64,000 nucleotides of DNA from Dokdonia pacifica (GTDB lineage Bacteria > Bacteroidota > Bacteroidia > Flavobacteriales > Flavobacteriaceae), in assembly GCF_900188275.1 (NCBI RefSeq), contig NZ_FZNY01000002.1:248001-312000 (forward strand), written 5' to 3'. Positions within the stretch are counted from its first letter, which is position 1, and each line of letters starts with the position of its first letter. Under the pieces are notes generated by a model. It was not told the DNA's origin. It made no database searches and saw only the letters and a program-made list of their open reading frames with translations. Made by a program: the position numbers and the translations under genes. Below are positions 44,779 through 53,979 of the stretch, one piece after another.

Positions 44779-45732
44779 TTACAATCCAAAAATTTCTCCC
44801 TGGTTTGCAAAACGGTAGCCTTCTTCTTCTAAGGTAAGTCGCTTTGCGTTTTTGACACTTAATGCAGGATTAGAATGATTAAAATGTATAAAAACAACCT
44901 TTGATTTTACTGTCTTATTTTCTTCTTTAAAAAGTAGTGTTGTCTCATCTATAAAGGGATGCGGAACTTCACTCATAGGTCTTGGGATTTCTCCTTCCGA
45001 AAAAAATGTTGCGTCTATAAATGCATAATCTACTTTTTTTACTTCTTCTACAATAGATTTCTCCCATACGGACCATTTATTAATATCTGGAATAAATAAA
45101 GCTGTTTTTGTAGGGCCTTCTATACGATATCCAACGGTTTCAGAAAACTCATCTCTGTGCGGCACTAGGAATGGAGTAATCTTTAGCTTTCGCGAAAGCG
45201 TAATAAGACTATCCTCTTGCATAGACTGAATTTCTATATTCTTTAAAGTGACTAACTGACTCCATGGGCCATTGGATTCTAAGAAAGTTTTCATTTTTGG
45301 CATCGCATACACAGGAATGCCTTTGCTTCCCATGGCTTCTCTGCCAAAATGCATTAAGCCTGTATAATGTCCTATATGTGCATGCGTTAAGAAAACACCG
45401 TCTATAATAGTAGCTGTAGGGAGTTCTTCTCCCAAAAGGTGCAATTGTTGTGGCATATCTGGCGTAGCTTCAAATAGGTATTTCTTCTGCTGTTCTTTAT
45501 CTATCAGTCCAAGGCTTACTACTAATTCTTGGGCACGTAGATTGTTTGCTACATCATTAAATTCTTTAGGATTATTAATATGGGGCATTCCGCCGTCTTG
45601 AGCAATTCCGAGTATTTTTAGGTATACTTCATTTTCTATTTGAGATGGTATAGGTTTTTGTACTTCTTTAGAGGTATCACCACAACTCAAAATGAATAGC
45701 GATATAGGTATTATCAAAAATCTTAAATTCAT
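44779..45732 (-). CDS. PqqB-like MBL-fold lipoprotein
   Basis: A 317-aa lipoprotein (lipobox LSCG, Cys17) with a metallo-beta-lactamase fold. The metal motif is LTHAHIGHYTGL, and other ligands are in VPHRDE, FIDATFF and FIHFNHSNP. The GIAQDGGMPH start and overall order resemble PqqB, but an exported lipoprotein with no pqq genes nearby argues for another hydrolase. One palindrome copy is read as TLSRKL. Divergent from the DUF4197 gene, sharing a short promoter region. Confidence 0.88.
   Translation of the reverse strand: MNLRFLIIPISLFILSCGDTSKEVQKPIPSQIENEVYLKILGIAQDGGMPHINNPKEFNDVANNLRAQELVVSLGLIDKEQQKKYLFEATPDMPQQLHLLGEELPTATIIDGVFLTHAHIGHYTGLMHFGREAMGSKGIPVYAMPKMKTFLESNGPWSQLVTLKNIEIQSMQEDSLITLSRKLKITPFLVPHRDEFSETVGYRIEGPTKTALFIPDINKWSVWEKSIVEEVKKVDYAFIDATFFSEGEIPRPMSEVPHPFIDETTLLFKEENKTVKSKVVFIHFNHSNPALSVKNAKRLTLEEEGYRFANQGEIFGL
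45186..45199. repeat. Iterated palindrome copy (in PqqB-like gene)
   Basis: GCTTTCGCGAAAGC, exact; read as TLSRKL. Confidence 0.95.
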
Positions 45733-45759
45733 ATCTTTACTGAAATTATATCAAAGATA
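45732..45759. promoter_or_regulatory. Overlapping divergent -7 elements
   Basis: Minus strand TATCTTTG (45759-45752), 20 bases before the PqqB-like ATG. Plus strand TATCTTTA (45732-45739), 25 bases before the DUF4197 ATG. Confidence 0.6.
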
Positions 45760-45764
45760 CCCAA

Positions 45765-46472
45765 ATGAAAAAGTTTATCGCCCTATGTATGGTCATCTGC
45801 CTAAGTTCATGTGCAGAATTACAACAAGTTGTTAATAATCTTCCACAAGATGGAGGGAATGTCCTTTCGCAATCACAAATAGGTAATGGCCTAAAAGAAG
45901 CGTTACAATTAGGAATTGATAAACAAGTATCAAAACTTACCGCTAAAGACGGGTTTTATAAAAACGAATTAACAAAAATATTACTTCCAGAAGAGCTTCG
46001 TAAAGTGGATAAGACTTTGCGAGATATAGGATTAGGAAGTCTTGCAGATGAAGGGTTAAAAGTATTAAACAGAGCAGCTGAAGACGCTGTAAAGGAAGCA
46101 ACTCCAATCTTTATAGATGCTGTAAAAGGAATTACGTTTGCTGATGCTAAAAATATCTTACTAGGTAGTGATGATGCTGCTACACAATATTTAACTTCAA
46201 GAACAGAGCAAGCATTGTATAGTAAATTCAATCCTGTTATCAAGAACTCCTTTAATAAAGTTGGAGCTGATCAGATATGGGAAAATCTTATTACTAGATA
46301 CAATAATATCCCGTTAACTAATAATGTAAATCCTGATCTTACAGATTATGTAACTCAAGAGGCATTAAAAGGGGTTTATAAAATGATCGCTGTTGAAGAA
46401 AAACAAATACGTACAAAATATACTTCTAGAACTACCGATCTTTTAAAACGTGTTTTTGCATTACAAGACTAA
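45765..46472 (+). CDS. DUF4197 lipoprotein
   Basis: A 235-aa exported lipoprotein (lipobox SSCA, Cys16) that matches DUF4197: helical with GLKEALQLGIDKQVSKL, FADAKNILLGSDDAATQYLTSRTEQALYSKFNPVIK and a C-terminal DYVTQEALKGVYKMIAVEEKQIR. Function unknown in all members I know of. Divergent from the PqqB-like gene. Confidence 0.92.
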   Translation: MKKFIALCMVICLSSCAELQQVVNNLPQDGGNVLSQSQIGNGLKEALQLGIDKQVSKLTAKDGFYKNELTKILLPEELRKVDKTLRDIGLGSLADEGLKVLNRAAEDAVKEATPIFIDAVKGITFADAKNILLGSDDAATQYLTSRTEQALYSKFNPVIKNSFNKVGADQIWENLITRYNNIPLTNNVNPDLTDYVTQEALKGVYKMIAVEEKQIRTKYTSRTTDLLKRVFALQD

Positions 46473-46653
46473 TTAAAAGTCTGTAAATCATTGTACTCTC
46501 TTAAAATTTTACAAATAATAACGAGTAAAATGTCGCATTTGAATTATTTATTTGCGCATATACAAGGAAAGCTTACACATACTAAATAGCTATAGTTATA
46601 TGGGTTTTGGTTTTTTAATTTCATAAGGAATTAATAACTAAAACCTTATAATT

Positions 46654-47136
46654 ATGAAAAAAATTATTTTCCTTTTATGTGTTGTTTTTACAACCTCTAG
46701 TTTATTTTCTCAAACAACAAGTCAGAGTAATTTAAATGATCCAGTACCTGCAGATGCTCAATGGTTAGGGAGCAATAGTAATAACGCCTTAGCATGGAGA
46801 AATGGTAATGTAGCTATTGGAACCTCTTCTACTACAGATGGATTTCTTACCTATAAACTTTCAGTAAATGGAAGCATGCGAGCTACCTCTGTCAAAGTAT
46901 ATAATGGATGGGCAGATTACGTATTTGAAAAAGAATATAGTCTACCTACACTTGCAGAAGTGGAAGCATTTATACAACAAAATGGACATCTAAAAGATAT
47001 TCCATCTGCTGCTACAGTTGCTGAAGAAGGAATTGATCTTGGAGAAATGAATAAGCTACTATTGCAAAAAATAGAAGAACTCACCCTCTATGTTATAGCA
47101 TTGAATAAAGAGATCGAAACTTTAAAAAAGGAATAG
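46654..47136 (+). CDS. Secreted tail-fibre-like/S74-type protein
   Basis: A 160-aa exported protein with a signal peptide ending at LFSQ. After a low-complexity region comes GNVAIGT...YKLSVNGSMRATSVKVYNGWADYVFEKEYSLPTLAEVEAFIQQNGHLKDIPSAATVAEEGIDLGEMNKLLLQKIEELTLYVI, the C-terminal arrangement of Bacteroidota secreted proteins related to phage tail-fibre intramolecular-chaperone (S74) domains, ending in a coiled coil. It precedes the metalloprotease gene by 4 bases; likely one operon. Confidence 0.85.
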   Translation: MKKIIFLLCVVFTTSSLFSQTTSQSNLNDPVPADAQWLGSNSNNALAWRNGNVAIGTSSTTDGFLTYKLSVNGSMRATSVKVYNGWADYVFEKEYSLPTLAEVEAFIQQNGHLKDIPSAATVAEEGIDLGEMNKLLLQKIEELTLYVIALNKEIETLKKE

Positions 47137-47140
47137 ACGT

Positions 47141-49033
47141 ATGCGTTATAATATATTTATAAAAAGTATAGGGATATTTATTTTCTTAAGCTTTTCAGCT
47201 TTAGGGTTTGGACAACAGTCATTGACTACAGAAGTGATTGATTTATTTGAGGTATCTACAAATAAATCAATAGCTAGTCAATACTTATCCCCCAAACAGG
47301 AAGGGTACATTTTACAACTTAACGAATCGCGATTTGGTAAGTTTATGAATGATGATAAAAAAGACTTTGCATTTACATTACCATCTCCAAGTGGTCGTGA
47401 TAAACCTATATCTGTTCTATTAATGAAATCTCATATCATTGAAGATGGAGCCAAAGGTTTTACTAGTGATGGGAAACAGGTTTTTGATCTTGAAAGCTTA
47501 GGAAGTCATTATTGGGGTAGTATTTCGGGTGAACAAACACAAGTTGCTATATCTTTTTTCAATGATGAAATATATGGTTATTTCTCTGGTATTAATGGTA
47601 ACTATAATCTTATCCCTTTGAAAGATGCCGGAAAGGGAATGTATATCTTCTATAAAGAAGTAGCATCTACAGAAAGTCTTGAATGTGGAATGACAGATGA
47701 AGAAAATGATAATGCAGCAAATTACACGCCACAAAATAAAAATACAGATATCCGCATACAACGACATCCCATTCGTATTTCGTTAGAAGCAAATAATGCT
47801 GTCTTTATGAATCCAAACGTTGGTAATGGTTCTGTTAGTCAGACAATAAGCATTATGCTCTCTCAATTTAATCAAAGCGCCATGGTTTTTGCTAATGAAG
47901 AAATTACGATGTGGGTTTCTGAAGTAAAAGTAGAAACACTTGGATGGACAAACCCAACAACTGTTTTCCCTGGGCCTGGTATGACAGGTGAAATAACTTA
48001 CAATGGGCAAGTATATTGCGAAGGTGCGACCTCTCATTATTTAGCTCAATTTCAAAATGAACGAGCAAATGTGTATAATGGTGATTATGCCTATTTGTTT
48101 GTAAATAATAGTTGCTTTGCCGCTGGTAGAGCCGCGACTATTGGAGGGTTTTGTGATAATCCAAATACTTCCAGAATGGGTGTTGGGTTAATTCCTGCGC
48201 CGTTACCTTCAGGTTATGAATTGCCAAGTATACATCCTCGCTTAACTATATTTCTACACGAATTGGGGCATCTCTTTGGTTCTCCACATACTCGTAGTTG
48301 CATTTGGAATGGAAATGGAACAGCATTAGATGCTGGCCCTAATGGTGATGCAAATAATTGTTATAATGGTCCAAATCCTGCTTATTATACCATTATGGCC
48401 TCTGGTGGTGGTGAAAATGAATGGAGGGATTATAACTTCGTTAGAGGATTTGGCGTACAACCTGGTCAACGTATCAGAGATAGGATTATAGAACATATAG
48501 ATTGTTTTAATGAACTTACATTTTGTCAAGCAAATCGCTACATATTTCATAGAATTTCTGATGAGACTCCCGTAGATTACAATGCCTTTTATCAAGCATT
48601 ACAAATACAAGCAGATAATGATATTGTAAATAACTCCAAAGCCATATATGTAGCACAAGAATATATCCAACTACTCCCAGGTTTTGATGTTTCATCCAAC
48701 TCTGAATTTGATGCTATTATAGTAGATGATTGTTTGGATTATGAAGATGTAGATGCACAAACACAATCTGCTATTCCTACTGATGATGTACCAACATTTG
48801 ACGTAAACATATACCCAAACCCTTCTAATGGAGAATTTAGTGTAGCAATAAATAAAGAATTAAAGCAACTAGAATATGAACTTCTGGACTTAAGTGGTAT
48901 GCCATTATATAAAGTAAGTTTACAAGAAAAACAGGTATTTAAAGTAAATTATAGAAATTTAAAAACAGGTGTTTATATATTAAGAGTAATTTCTGAAGGA
49001 AAAATTGTCATCAAAAAAATCATTATAAACTAA
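47141..49033 (+). CDS. T9SS-secreted M12B-like zinc metalloprotease
   Basis: A 630-aa protease with a signal peptide ending at GFGQ. The metzincin motif HELGHLFGSPH (H373, E374, H377, H383: HExxHxxGxxH) marks a reprolysin-type enzyme. The C-terminal ~75 residues (FDVNIYPNPSNGEFSVAINKE...LKTGVYILRVISEGKIVIKKIIIN) are a type A T9SS sorting domain, so it should be exported across the outer membrane by the type IX system. Downstream of and probably co-transcribed with the S74-type protein. Confidence 0.93.
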   Translation: MRYNIFIKSIGIFIFLSFSALGFGQQSLTTEVIDLFEVSTNKSIASQYLSPKQEGYILQLNESRFGKFMNDDKKDFAFTLPSPSGRDKPISVLLMKSHIIEDGAKGFTSDGKQVFDLESLGSHYWGSISGEQTQVAISFFNDEIYGYFSGINGNYNLIPLKDAGKGMYIFYKEVASTESLECGMTDEENDNAANYTPQNKNTDIRIQRHPIRISLEANNAVFMNPNVGNGSVSQTISIMLSQFNQSAMVFANEEITMWVSEVKVETLGWTNPTTVFPGPGMTGEITYNGQVYCEGATSHYLAQFQNERANVYNGDYAYLFVNNSCFAAGRAATIGGFCDNPNTSRMGVGLIPAPLPSGYELPSIHPRLTIFLHELGHLFGSPHTRSCIWNGNGTALDAGPNGDANNCYNGPNPAYYTIMASGGGENEWRDYNFVRGFGVQPGQRIRDRIIEHIDCFNELTFCQANRYIFHRISDETPVDYNAFYQALQIQADNDIVNNSKAIYVAQEYIQLLPGFDVSSNSEFDAIIVDDCLDYEDVDAQTQSAIPTDDVPTFDVNIYPNPSNGEFSVAINKELKQLEYELLDLSGMPLYKVSLQEKQVFKVNYRNLKTGVYILRVISEGKIVIKKIIIN

Positions 49034-49056
49034 TTAAAAATTGTTTTTAAATTATT

Positions 49057-49085
49057 AAAACCACACTTGTAATAAGTGTGGTTTT
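49057..49085 (+). terminator. Intrinsic terminator
   Basis: AAAACCACACTT / AAGTGTGGTTTT stem with loop GTAAT, then T-run, after the metalloprotease gene. Confidence 0.92.
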
Positions 49086-49229
49086 TGTGCATAAAGCTAT
49101 TAGTTAATCAGTTATAAATATTTATTTCAGAATGTACAAGTATTTAATTTTAAAACATTAAACATCTAAACATCAATTTTTTACGTAAATTTAATAAGCC
49201 CCAAGTAGTAACCCAATACAAACCAAGCA

Positions 49230-49394
49230 ATGACAACTACAAAACATATTCGATTTAAAGAATATTTGGAAAGGAAACACAAACGGCTTATCGAAGAGGC
49301 ATATAATATTAGATACACCGATTCTAGCTTAAGTGATGTTTTGACATATGAAGCGCTACAACTAGATCAGAAATTAAAATTTTTACAATTCTAG
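49230..49394 (+). CDS. Small Spo0E-like ORF
   Basis: A 54-aa ORF (MTTTKHIRFKEYLERKHKRLI start). The C-terminal YTDSSLSDVLTYEALQLDQKLKF resembles the Spo0E-like phosphatase motif (LS..L...S..LD), found as short proteins in some Bacteroidota. It has no recognised promoter and overlaps the convergent BtuF-like gene by 12 bases. Identification is tentative. Confidence 0.5.
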   Translation: MTTTKHIRFKEYLERKHKRLIEEAYNIRYTDSSLSDVLTYEALQLDQKLKFLQF

Positions 49395-50174
49395 CTGTAG
49401 ACGTAATTTTTTAAAATAATCAAAAGCTCCCAATAGCCTACTCCCATACCAAGAAAAATATTCTCCATCTACCAGCACTATTTTCGCATTGGTATATGGC
49501 GTAATTTCTTTTATGTGCTTTTCAGCGAAAGGAAATGGTTCTGAAGACAAAAAGATATAATCTAGATTTTGAAGTTGATTTAATTGTATCTCTGGATATC
49601 TCCCTTCTTCAGATAAAAATACATTATCAAAATGACACACTCCTAATAGATAATTAATAAACGTATCCGCCCCAGCTGCCATCCAAGGGTCTTTCCAAAT
49701 GAAATATCCTACTTTTTTACGAGGCATTACACTAGGGATCTCTTTCTGAAAATCTTGGTATTTACGCTGAATATTTTTGACTAAACTAGTAGCTATTTGC
49801 TCCACTTGAAAAATAGTTCCATACATTGTAATGAGCGAAAGTGCATCCTCTAAATTTTTAATATCAGAAACATGCACAGGAGCTATCATTTCCATATCAC
49901 GTACAATCTGTTCGGTATTTTCTTCTTTATTACAAAGAATGATGTCAGGCTGTAATGCTTTTACTTTATCTATATGTATCTGTTTTGTCCCACCAACAAC
50001 CTTCTTTTCTTTGATGAGGCCCACTGGATGTACACAAAATTTTGTGAGACCAATGATATGATCACGTAACCCTAAATCTACCAATAATTCTGTTTGACTA
50101 GGTACTAAGGAAACAATACGCTTAGGAGTTTTAGAGAATTGAAATACTCTTCCTAATTGGTCTATAAACTCCAT
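49383..50174 (-). CDS. BtuF/FecB-like helical-backbone metal receptor without signal peptide
   Basis: A 263-aa protein of the ABC-transporter substrate-binding class III fold (PF01497): PKRIVSLVPSQTELLVDLGLRDHIIGLTKFCVHPVG, LQPDIILCNKEENTEQIVRDMEMIAPVHVS, YFIWKDPWMAAGADTFINYLL. Cobalamin or siderophore binding is likely by family. It starts directly at MEFIDQLGRVF and has no signal peptide or lipobox, so a cytoplasmic role or an incompletely read start must be considered. It follows pyrF by 12 bases, in the prfA-pyrF direction. Confidence 0.88.
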   Translation of the reverse strand: MEFIDQLGRVFQFSKTPKRIVSLVPSQTELLVDLGLRDHIIGLTKFCVHPVGLIKEKKVVGGTKQIHIDKVKALQPDIILCNKEENTEQIVRDMEMIAPVHVSDIKNLEDALSLITMYGTIFQVEQIATSLVKNIQRKYQDFQKEIPSVMPRKKVGYFIWKDPWMAAGADTFINYLLGVCHFDNVFLSEEGRYPEIQLNQLQNLDYIFLSSEPFPFAEKHIKEITPYTNAKIVLVDGEYFSWYGSRLLGAFDYFKKLRLQLEL

Positions 50175-50186
50175 TAAAGAAATGTA

Positions 50187-51005
50187 TTAAAGCGTTTGGA
50201 GAATTGCTTGCATGGCTTCTTGCATACTCTTTGCTGCTTCACGTGCTGCTTGTGCAAAATCTTCTTCCTGAGATTTATAAATAATCCCTCTAGAAGAATT
50301 TACTAAAAGGCCAATATCTTTTGTCATACCATACTTACAAACTTCCTCAAGACTACCACCTTGTGCGCCTACCCCAGGAACTAATAAAAAAGATTCAGGA
50401 ATGATAGCACGTATATCTGTTAGGTATTCTGCTTTTGTAGCTCCTACCACATACATCAAACGATCACTGTTTTCATACGTTTTTGAAGTCTCTAGTACTT
50501 TTTTATAGACCTCTTGGTTTCCAATTTTTTGTGTTTGAAAATCAAATGCCCCTTTATTAGAAGTTAATGCAAGTACAATCGTATGTTTTCCTTCAAAGGC
50601 AAGAAAAGGTTCTACAGAATCACGCCCCATATAAGGAGCAATGGTGATTGAATCAAAATTAAGCGTTTCAAAAAATGCTTTTGCATATCGGGTAGATGTA
50701 TTTCCGATATCTCCTCGTTTTGCATCAGCAATTGTAAACTGCTCAGGGTAGTTATCATTAAGATAATTGATTGTTTTTTCTAAAGACTTCCATCCTTCAA
50801 GTCCGTAGGCTTCGTAAAAAGCAATATTAGGTTTATAACCTACACATAAATCTTGTGTAGCATCAATAATTGCTTTATTAAATTCAAAAATAGGATCTTC
50901 TTCTTTTAATAAATGTTTTGGAATTTTATCCAAGTCAGTATCTAATCCTACTACTAAGAAAGATTTTTTTTTATGTATTTGACTAACAAGTTCTTGAGTG
51001 GTCAT
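50187..51005 (-). CDS. pyrF: Orotidine 5'-phosphate decarboxylase
   Basis: A 272-aa enzyme of UMP synthesis, of the longer (type 2) subfamily. Characteristic residues are [13 protein letters not shown], the catalytic [42 protein letters not shown] and [14 protein letters not shown]. Its ATG overlaps the prfA stop codon by one base (TAATG), so the two are translationally coupled. Confidence 0.96.
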   Translation of the reverse strand: MTTQELVSQIHKKKSFLVVGLDTDLDKIPKHLLKEEDPIFEFNKAIIDATQDLCVGYKPNIAFYEAYGLEGWKSLEKTINYLNDNYPEQFTIADAKRGDIGNTSTRYAKAFFETLNFDSITIAPYMGRDSVEPFLAFEGKHTIVLALTSNKGAFDFQTQKIGNQEVYKKVLETSKTYENSDRLMYVVGATKAEYLTDIRAIIPESFLLVPGVGAQGGSLEEVCKYGMTKDIGLLVNSSRGIIYKSQEEDFAQAAREAAKSMQEAMQAILQTL

Positions 51006-52084
51006 TATAATTCGCCTTCGTTTGCTTTTAACTTCTCTGTATTTTCTACCAATTGTAACTCATCTAATATCTTCTGGATATCTCCATTTACAATGTTTTG
51101 AAGATCATACAATGTCAATCCAATACGGTGATCTGTTACACGCCCTTGTGGATAGTTGTAGGTTCTAATCTTTGCACTACGGTCTCCACTACTTACTTGG
51201 GAGTTACGCTTTGCAGCATCTTCTTCTTGTTTCTTAGCAAGCTCAAGATCATACAAACGTGAGCGTAATACTTTAAAGGCTTTTTCTTTATTCTTATGCT
51301 GTGATTTTTGATCTTGACATTGTGCCACTAAGCCTGTAGGAATATGTGTTAAACGTACGGCAGAATAGGTAGTATTTACCGACTGTCCTCCAGGTCCTGA
51401 CGAACAGAAGAAATCTATACGTACATCTTTCATTTCGATTTGTACGTCAAATTCTTCGGCTTCAGGAAGTACCATTACAGTAGCAGCACTTGTATGAACA
51501 CGTCCTTGTGTTTCTGTTTGTGGTACACGTTGTACACGGTGTACGCCAGCTTCAAACTTCAACGTCCCGTATACATCTTCTCCAGTGATTTCAAATTGGA
51601 TTTCTTTAAACCCTCCTGAAGTTCCTTCAGAAAAATCAACAGTACTGTGACTCCATCCTTGTTTACCATCTACATACTTGGTATACATTCTATATAAATC
51701 TCCAGCAAAAATACTCGCCTCATCTCCTCCAGTTCCAGCACGTATTTCTACCACGACATTTTTAGCATCTTCTGGATCTTTAGGAATAAGCATCATTCTG
51801 ATTTTCTCTTCCAATTCTGGAATAGCAGATTTTGCCTCATCCATTTGCATTTTAGCCATTTCGACCATCTCTGCATCACTCCCATCAGAAATAATCTCTT
51901 CTGCTTCGGTAAGGTTATCTGTATACTCTATATATTTTGCGCGCTCATCCATAAGCGCTCTTAAATCTTTGTATTCTTTATTGAGCTGAACATATCGCTT
52001 TTGATCAGATATAATATCTGGTTGAATGATTAAATCACTCACTTCATCAAAACGTTGTTTTACTATCTGTAATTTTTCTAACAT
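51005..52084 (-). CDS. prfA: Peptide chain release factor 1
   Basis: A 359-aa translation termination factor for UAA/UAG. The GGQ motif (G232-G233-Q234 in [18 protein letters not shown]) hydrolyses peptidyl-tRNA. The stop-codon-reading loop is P188-Q189-T190 (PxT) in [14 protein letters not shown], so this is RF1 rather than RF2. First gene of the prfA-pyrF unit; divergent from msrA. Confidence 0.97.
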   Translation of the reverse strand: MLEKLQIVKQRFDEVSDLIIQPDIISDQKRYVQLNKEYKDLRALMDERAKYIEYTDNLTEAEEIISDGSDAEMVEMAKMQMDEAKSAIPELEEKIRMMLIPKDPEDAKNVVVEIRAGTGGDEASIFAGDLYRMYTKYVDGKQGWSHSTVDFSEGTSGGFKEIQFEITGEDVYGTLKFEAGVHRVQRVPQTETQGRVHTSAATVMVLPEAEEFDVQIEMKDVRIDFFCSSGPGGQSVNTTYSAVRLTHIPTGLVAQCQDQKSQHKNKEKAFKVLRSRLYDLELAKKQEEDAAKRNSQVSSGDRSAKIRTYNYPQGRVTDHRIGLTLYDLQNIVNGDIQKILDELQLVENTEKLKANEGEL

Positions 52085-52132
52085 AATTGCCTTCTGCTTG
52101 CCGCGAATTTACAATTTTCAATTGATATTTTC

Positions 52133-52164
52133 TTTGCGTATCATTGCTTTTGATCTTATATTTT
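52133..52164 (+). promoter_or_regulatory. Promoter of the msrA-like gene
   Basis: TTTG at 52133-52136, 20-base spacer, TATATTTT (near TAnnTTTG) at 52157-52164. The transcript would start around 52170, just before the non-AUG start region (52184) and right at the in-frame TAA (52169-52171). Confidence 0.55.
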
Positions 52165-52183
52165 TAATTAAAGAGTACTTCAT

Positions 52184-52678
52184 ATTAAATCAATAGAAAA
52201 AATAGGGTTCGGTGGCGGATGCCATTGGTGTACTGAGGCTGTATTTCAGACCATCAAAGGTGTAAAAAAAGTGGAGCAAGGTTTTATTGCTTCGACAGCA
52301 CCTAATGATACCTTTTCAGAAGGGGTTATTGTACATTATGACGCTCAAATTATTCGTTTAGAACAACTTATAGAAGTTCATCTGCATACCCATAATGCTA
52401 CGAGCGATCATAGTTTTAGAACCAAATATAGATCGGCTATATATTATTATCATAAGGAGCAAGAGTTCGCTTTCGCGAAAGCGTTATTAGCTTTACAACC
52501 GCAATTTTCAGAACCTATTATTACGAAAGCACTTCCACTGGTTACTTTTACTCTTAATGATGAATCTTTCTTAGACTATTTTAAAAGAAATCCCGAGGCA
52601 CCTTTTTGTACGCGATATATTGATCCTAAGCTAGAAAAATTACAGAGGAAGTACACAAATTGGATTAAGGATTTATAA
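52184..52678 (+). CDS. msrA: MsrA-family peptide-methionine sulfoxide reductase, non-AUG start
   Basis: About 164 aa; repairs methionine-S-sulfoxide. The catalytic motif is GFGGGCHWCTEAVF (GCFWC-like, nucleophile Cys13 if started at 52184), followed by SEGVIVHYD and YRSAIYYYHKEQEFAFAKA. The only ATG/GTG-type start is a GTG at 52271, which lies after the catalytic Cys and cannot be the true start. The frame is closed upstream by TAA (52169), and the open codons before the motif contain only ATT, ATA, ATA and CTT as possible starts. ATT at 52184 is my choice. Convergent overlap with the next gene by 14 bases. Confidence 0.8.
   Translation: MKSIEKIGFGGGCHWCTEAVFQTIKGVKKVEQGFIASTAPNDTFSEGVIVHYDAQIIRLEQLIEVHLHTHNATSDHSFRTKYRSAIYYYHKEQEFAFAKALLALQPQFSEPIITKALPLVTFTLNDESFLDYFKRNPEAPFCTRYIDPKLEKLQRKYTNWIKDL
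52468..52483. repeat. Iterated palindrome copy (in msrA)
   Basis: CGCTTTCGCGAAAGCG, exact; read as AFAKA. Confidence 0.95.
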
Positions 52679-53789
52679 ATACTTGTTTTTTATCAATGGT
52701 GATACGTTTACCATCTTTTAAGACAAATTCAAAGCTCTTTCCTTCTTTACCCAGTTGTTTTTGATACTTATTGAATTCACAAAAATCTGTAAATGTATTT
52801 CCGTTGAGACTTATGACTTCATCACCCTGTCGTATACCAAGATTCCATGCTTCACTGCCTTCTTTAATTTGTAAAACAATCATTTTTCCATTCTTCACTA
52901 CAGCGGCACACTCATAATTCCAAACATCGCTTTTAACGGTAGCATCAGAAACATAAAGTTGATCATTACGTAAACTCATAAACAAACGTTTCCCTTTCCA
53001 TAAACTATTTCCAATTTTAGTGCTTTGATTCCCGTAATCTACAGCTGGAGAAAGCGTCACACTCCCTGATTGCAATTCTGGTAATTGTACCGTTGTATTA
53101 TAAGTCTTGGTAAGTGTACCATTCACATCATAAAAGCCACTATACATAGCCGTTGTTGGATATTGATCTATACTCAATAAGTTGTACGCTGTTTTATTTA
53201 CATCTGAATCTCTAGCACCCGTATCTAATAAAAATTTAATTTTCTTCCCATTCATTTCCATAAAAACTGAGGGACGATTATTGGTGAAGTCAAAATCTAA
53301 ATTGTGCATATCTTTGACTTCCTCAGGATAAAAATCTGGTGGAGACATAATGAGTATTTTATTTTCAAAATCTATGGTCCAATTAAAATGCTGTGTGATG
53401 TCTACACCTAATATACCGTCTATATTATAACAAGTAAAGATCTCACTATCATTAGCTTTTAAAATTCTGTGTTTCGTAATTTCTCTACTCCCTAATTGAA
53501 TCTTTCCGCTTTTATAGAAACGCATCTTCGTTCTTGAACCATTAGAAGAATTTACATTTGTTGTTTTTGAGGTACGTTTTAAATTATCTTCCACCCAAGA
53601 AAAACCTACAGTTGCTTGTGCTCCTGTATCAAAGGCAAACTGTTTTTCTACACCATTAAAGCTGATAGGGATTGTAATAATTCCCAAATCATTTCTAAAA
53701 GGAATAGTATCTTGAAATACGACTGGTTTTTGTGCTTGAAGCGTTATAGCGAAACCGCATAAAAATAAAAGAATGATGGCTTTTTTCAT
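52665..53789 (-). CDS. Secreted retropepsin-like aspartyl protease with PDZ domain
   Basis: A 374-aa exported protein with a signal peptide ending at LQAQ (residue 20). Two aspartyl-protease half-sites are present: FAFDTGAQAT (Asp54) and FLLDTGARDS (Asp189). It therefore carries both active aspartates in one chain, as in other Bacteroidota retropepsin-like proteins. A C-terminal PDZ (~300-360, LGIRQGDEVISLNGNTFTDF) suggests substrate or partner recognition. Convergent with msrA. Confidence 0.92.
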   Translation of the reverse strand: MKKAIILLFLCGFAITLQAQKPVVFQDTIPFRNDLGIITIPISFNGVEKQFAFDTGAQATVGFSWVEDNLKRTSKTTNVNSSNGSRTKMRFYKSGKIQLGSREITKHRILKANDSEIFTCYNIDGILGVDITQHFNWTIDFENKILIMSPPDFYPEEVKDMHNLDFDFTNNRPSVFMEMNGKKIKFLLDTGARDSDVNKTAYNLLSIDQYPTTAMYSGFYDVNGTLTKTYNTTVQLPELQSGSVTLSPAVDYGNQSTKIGNSLWKGKRLFMSLRNDQLYVSDATVKSDVWNYECAAVVKNGKMIVLQIKEGSEAWNLGIRQGDEVISLNGNTFTDFCEFNKYQKQLGKEGKSFEFVLKDGKRITIDKKQVFINP

Positions 53790-53979
53790 AAGTAGTGAAT
53801 GGTCTATACTAAATAGACCAAAATATACTATGATTGTTACAATCTAGGAAAGTAAATTCTTATTATTTCTTGATATATATTACGCACAATACACCCTCAC
53901 TCTCACATCTAGTTAATTGGTAATTAATTATCTAGCAGTAAATATTTTTTTAAAACACTTAATTGTGTCGGTACTTTTA

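Noticed and set aside
44779-45732. Naming the MBL lipoprotein pqqB
   Set aside because: No pqqA/C/D/E genes nearby and an exported lipoprotein does not fit cytoplasmic PQQ biosynthesis.
52271-52678. msrA started at the GTG at 52271
   Set aside because: This start would remove the catalytic GCHWC motif that lies in frame just upstream.
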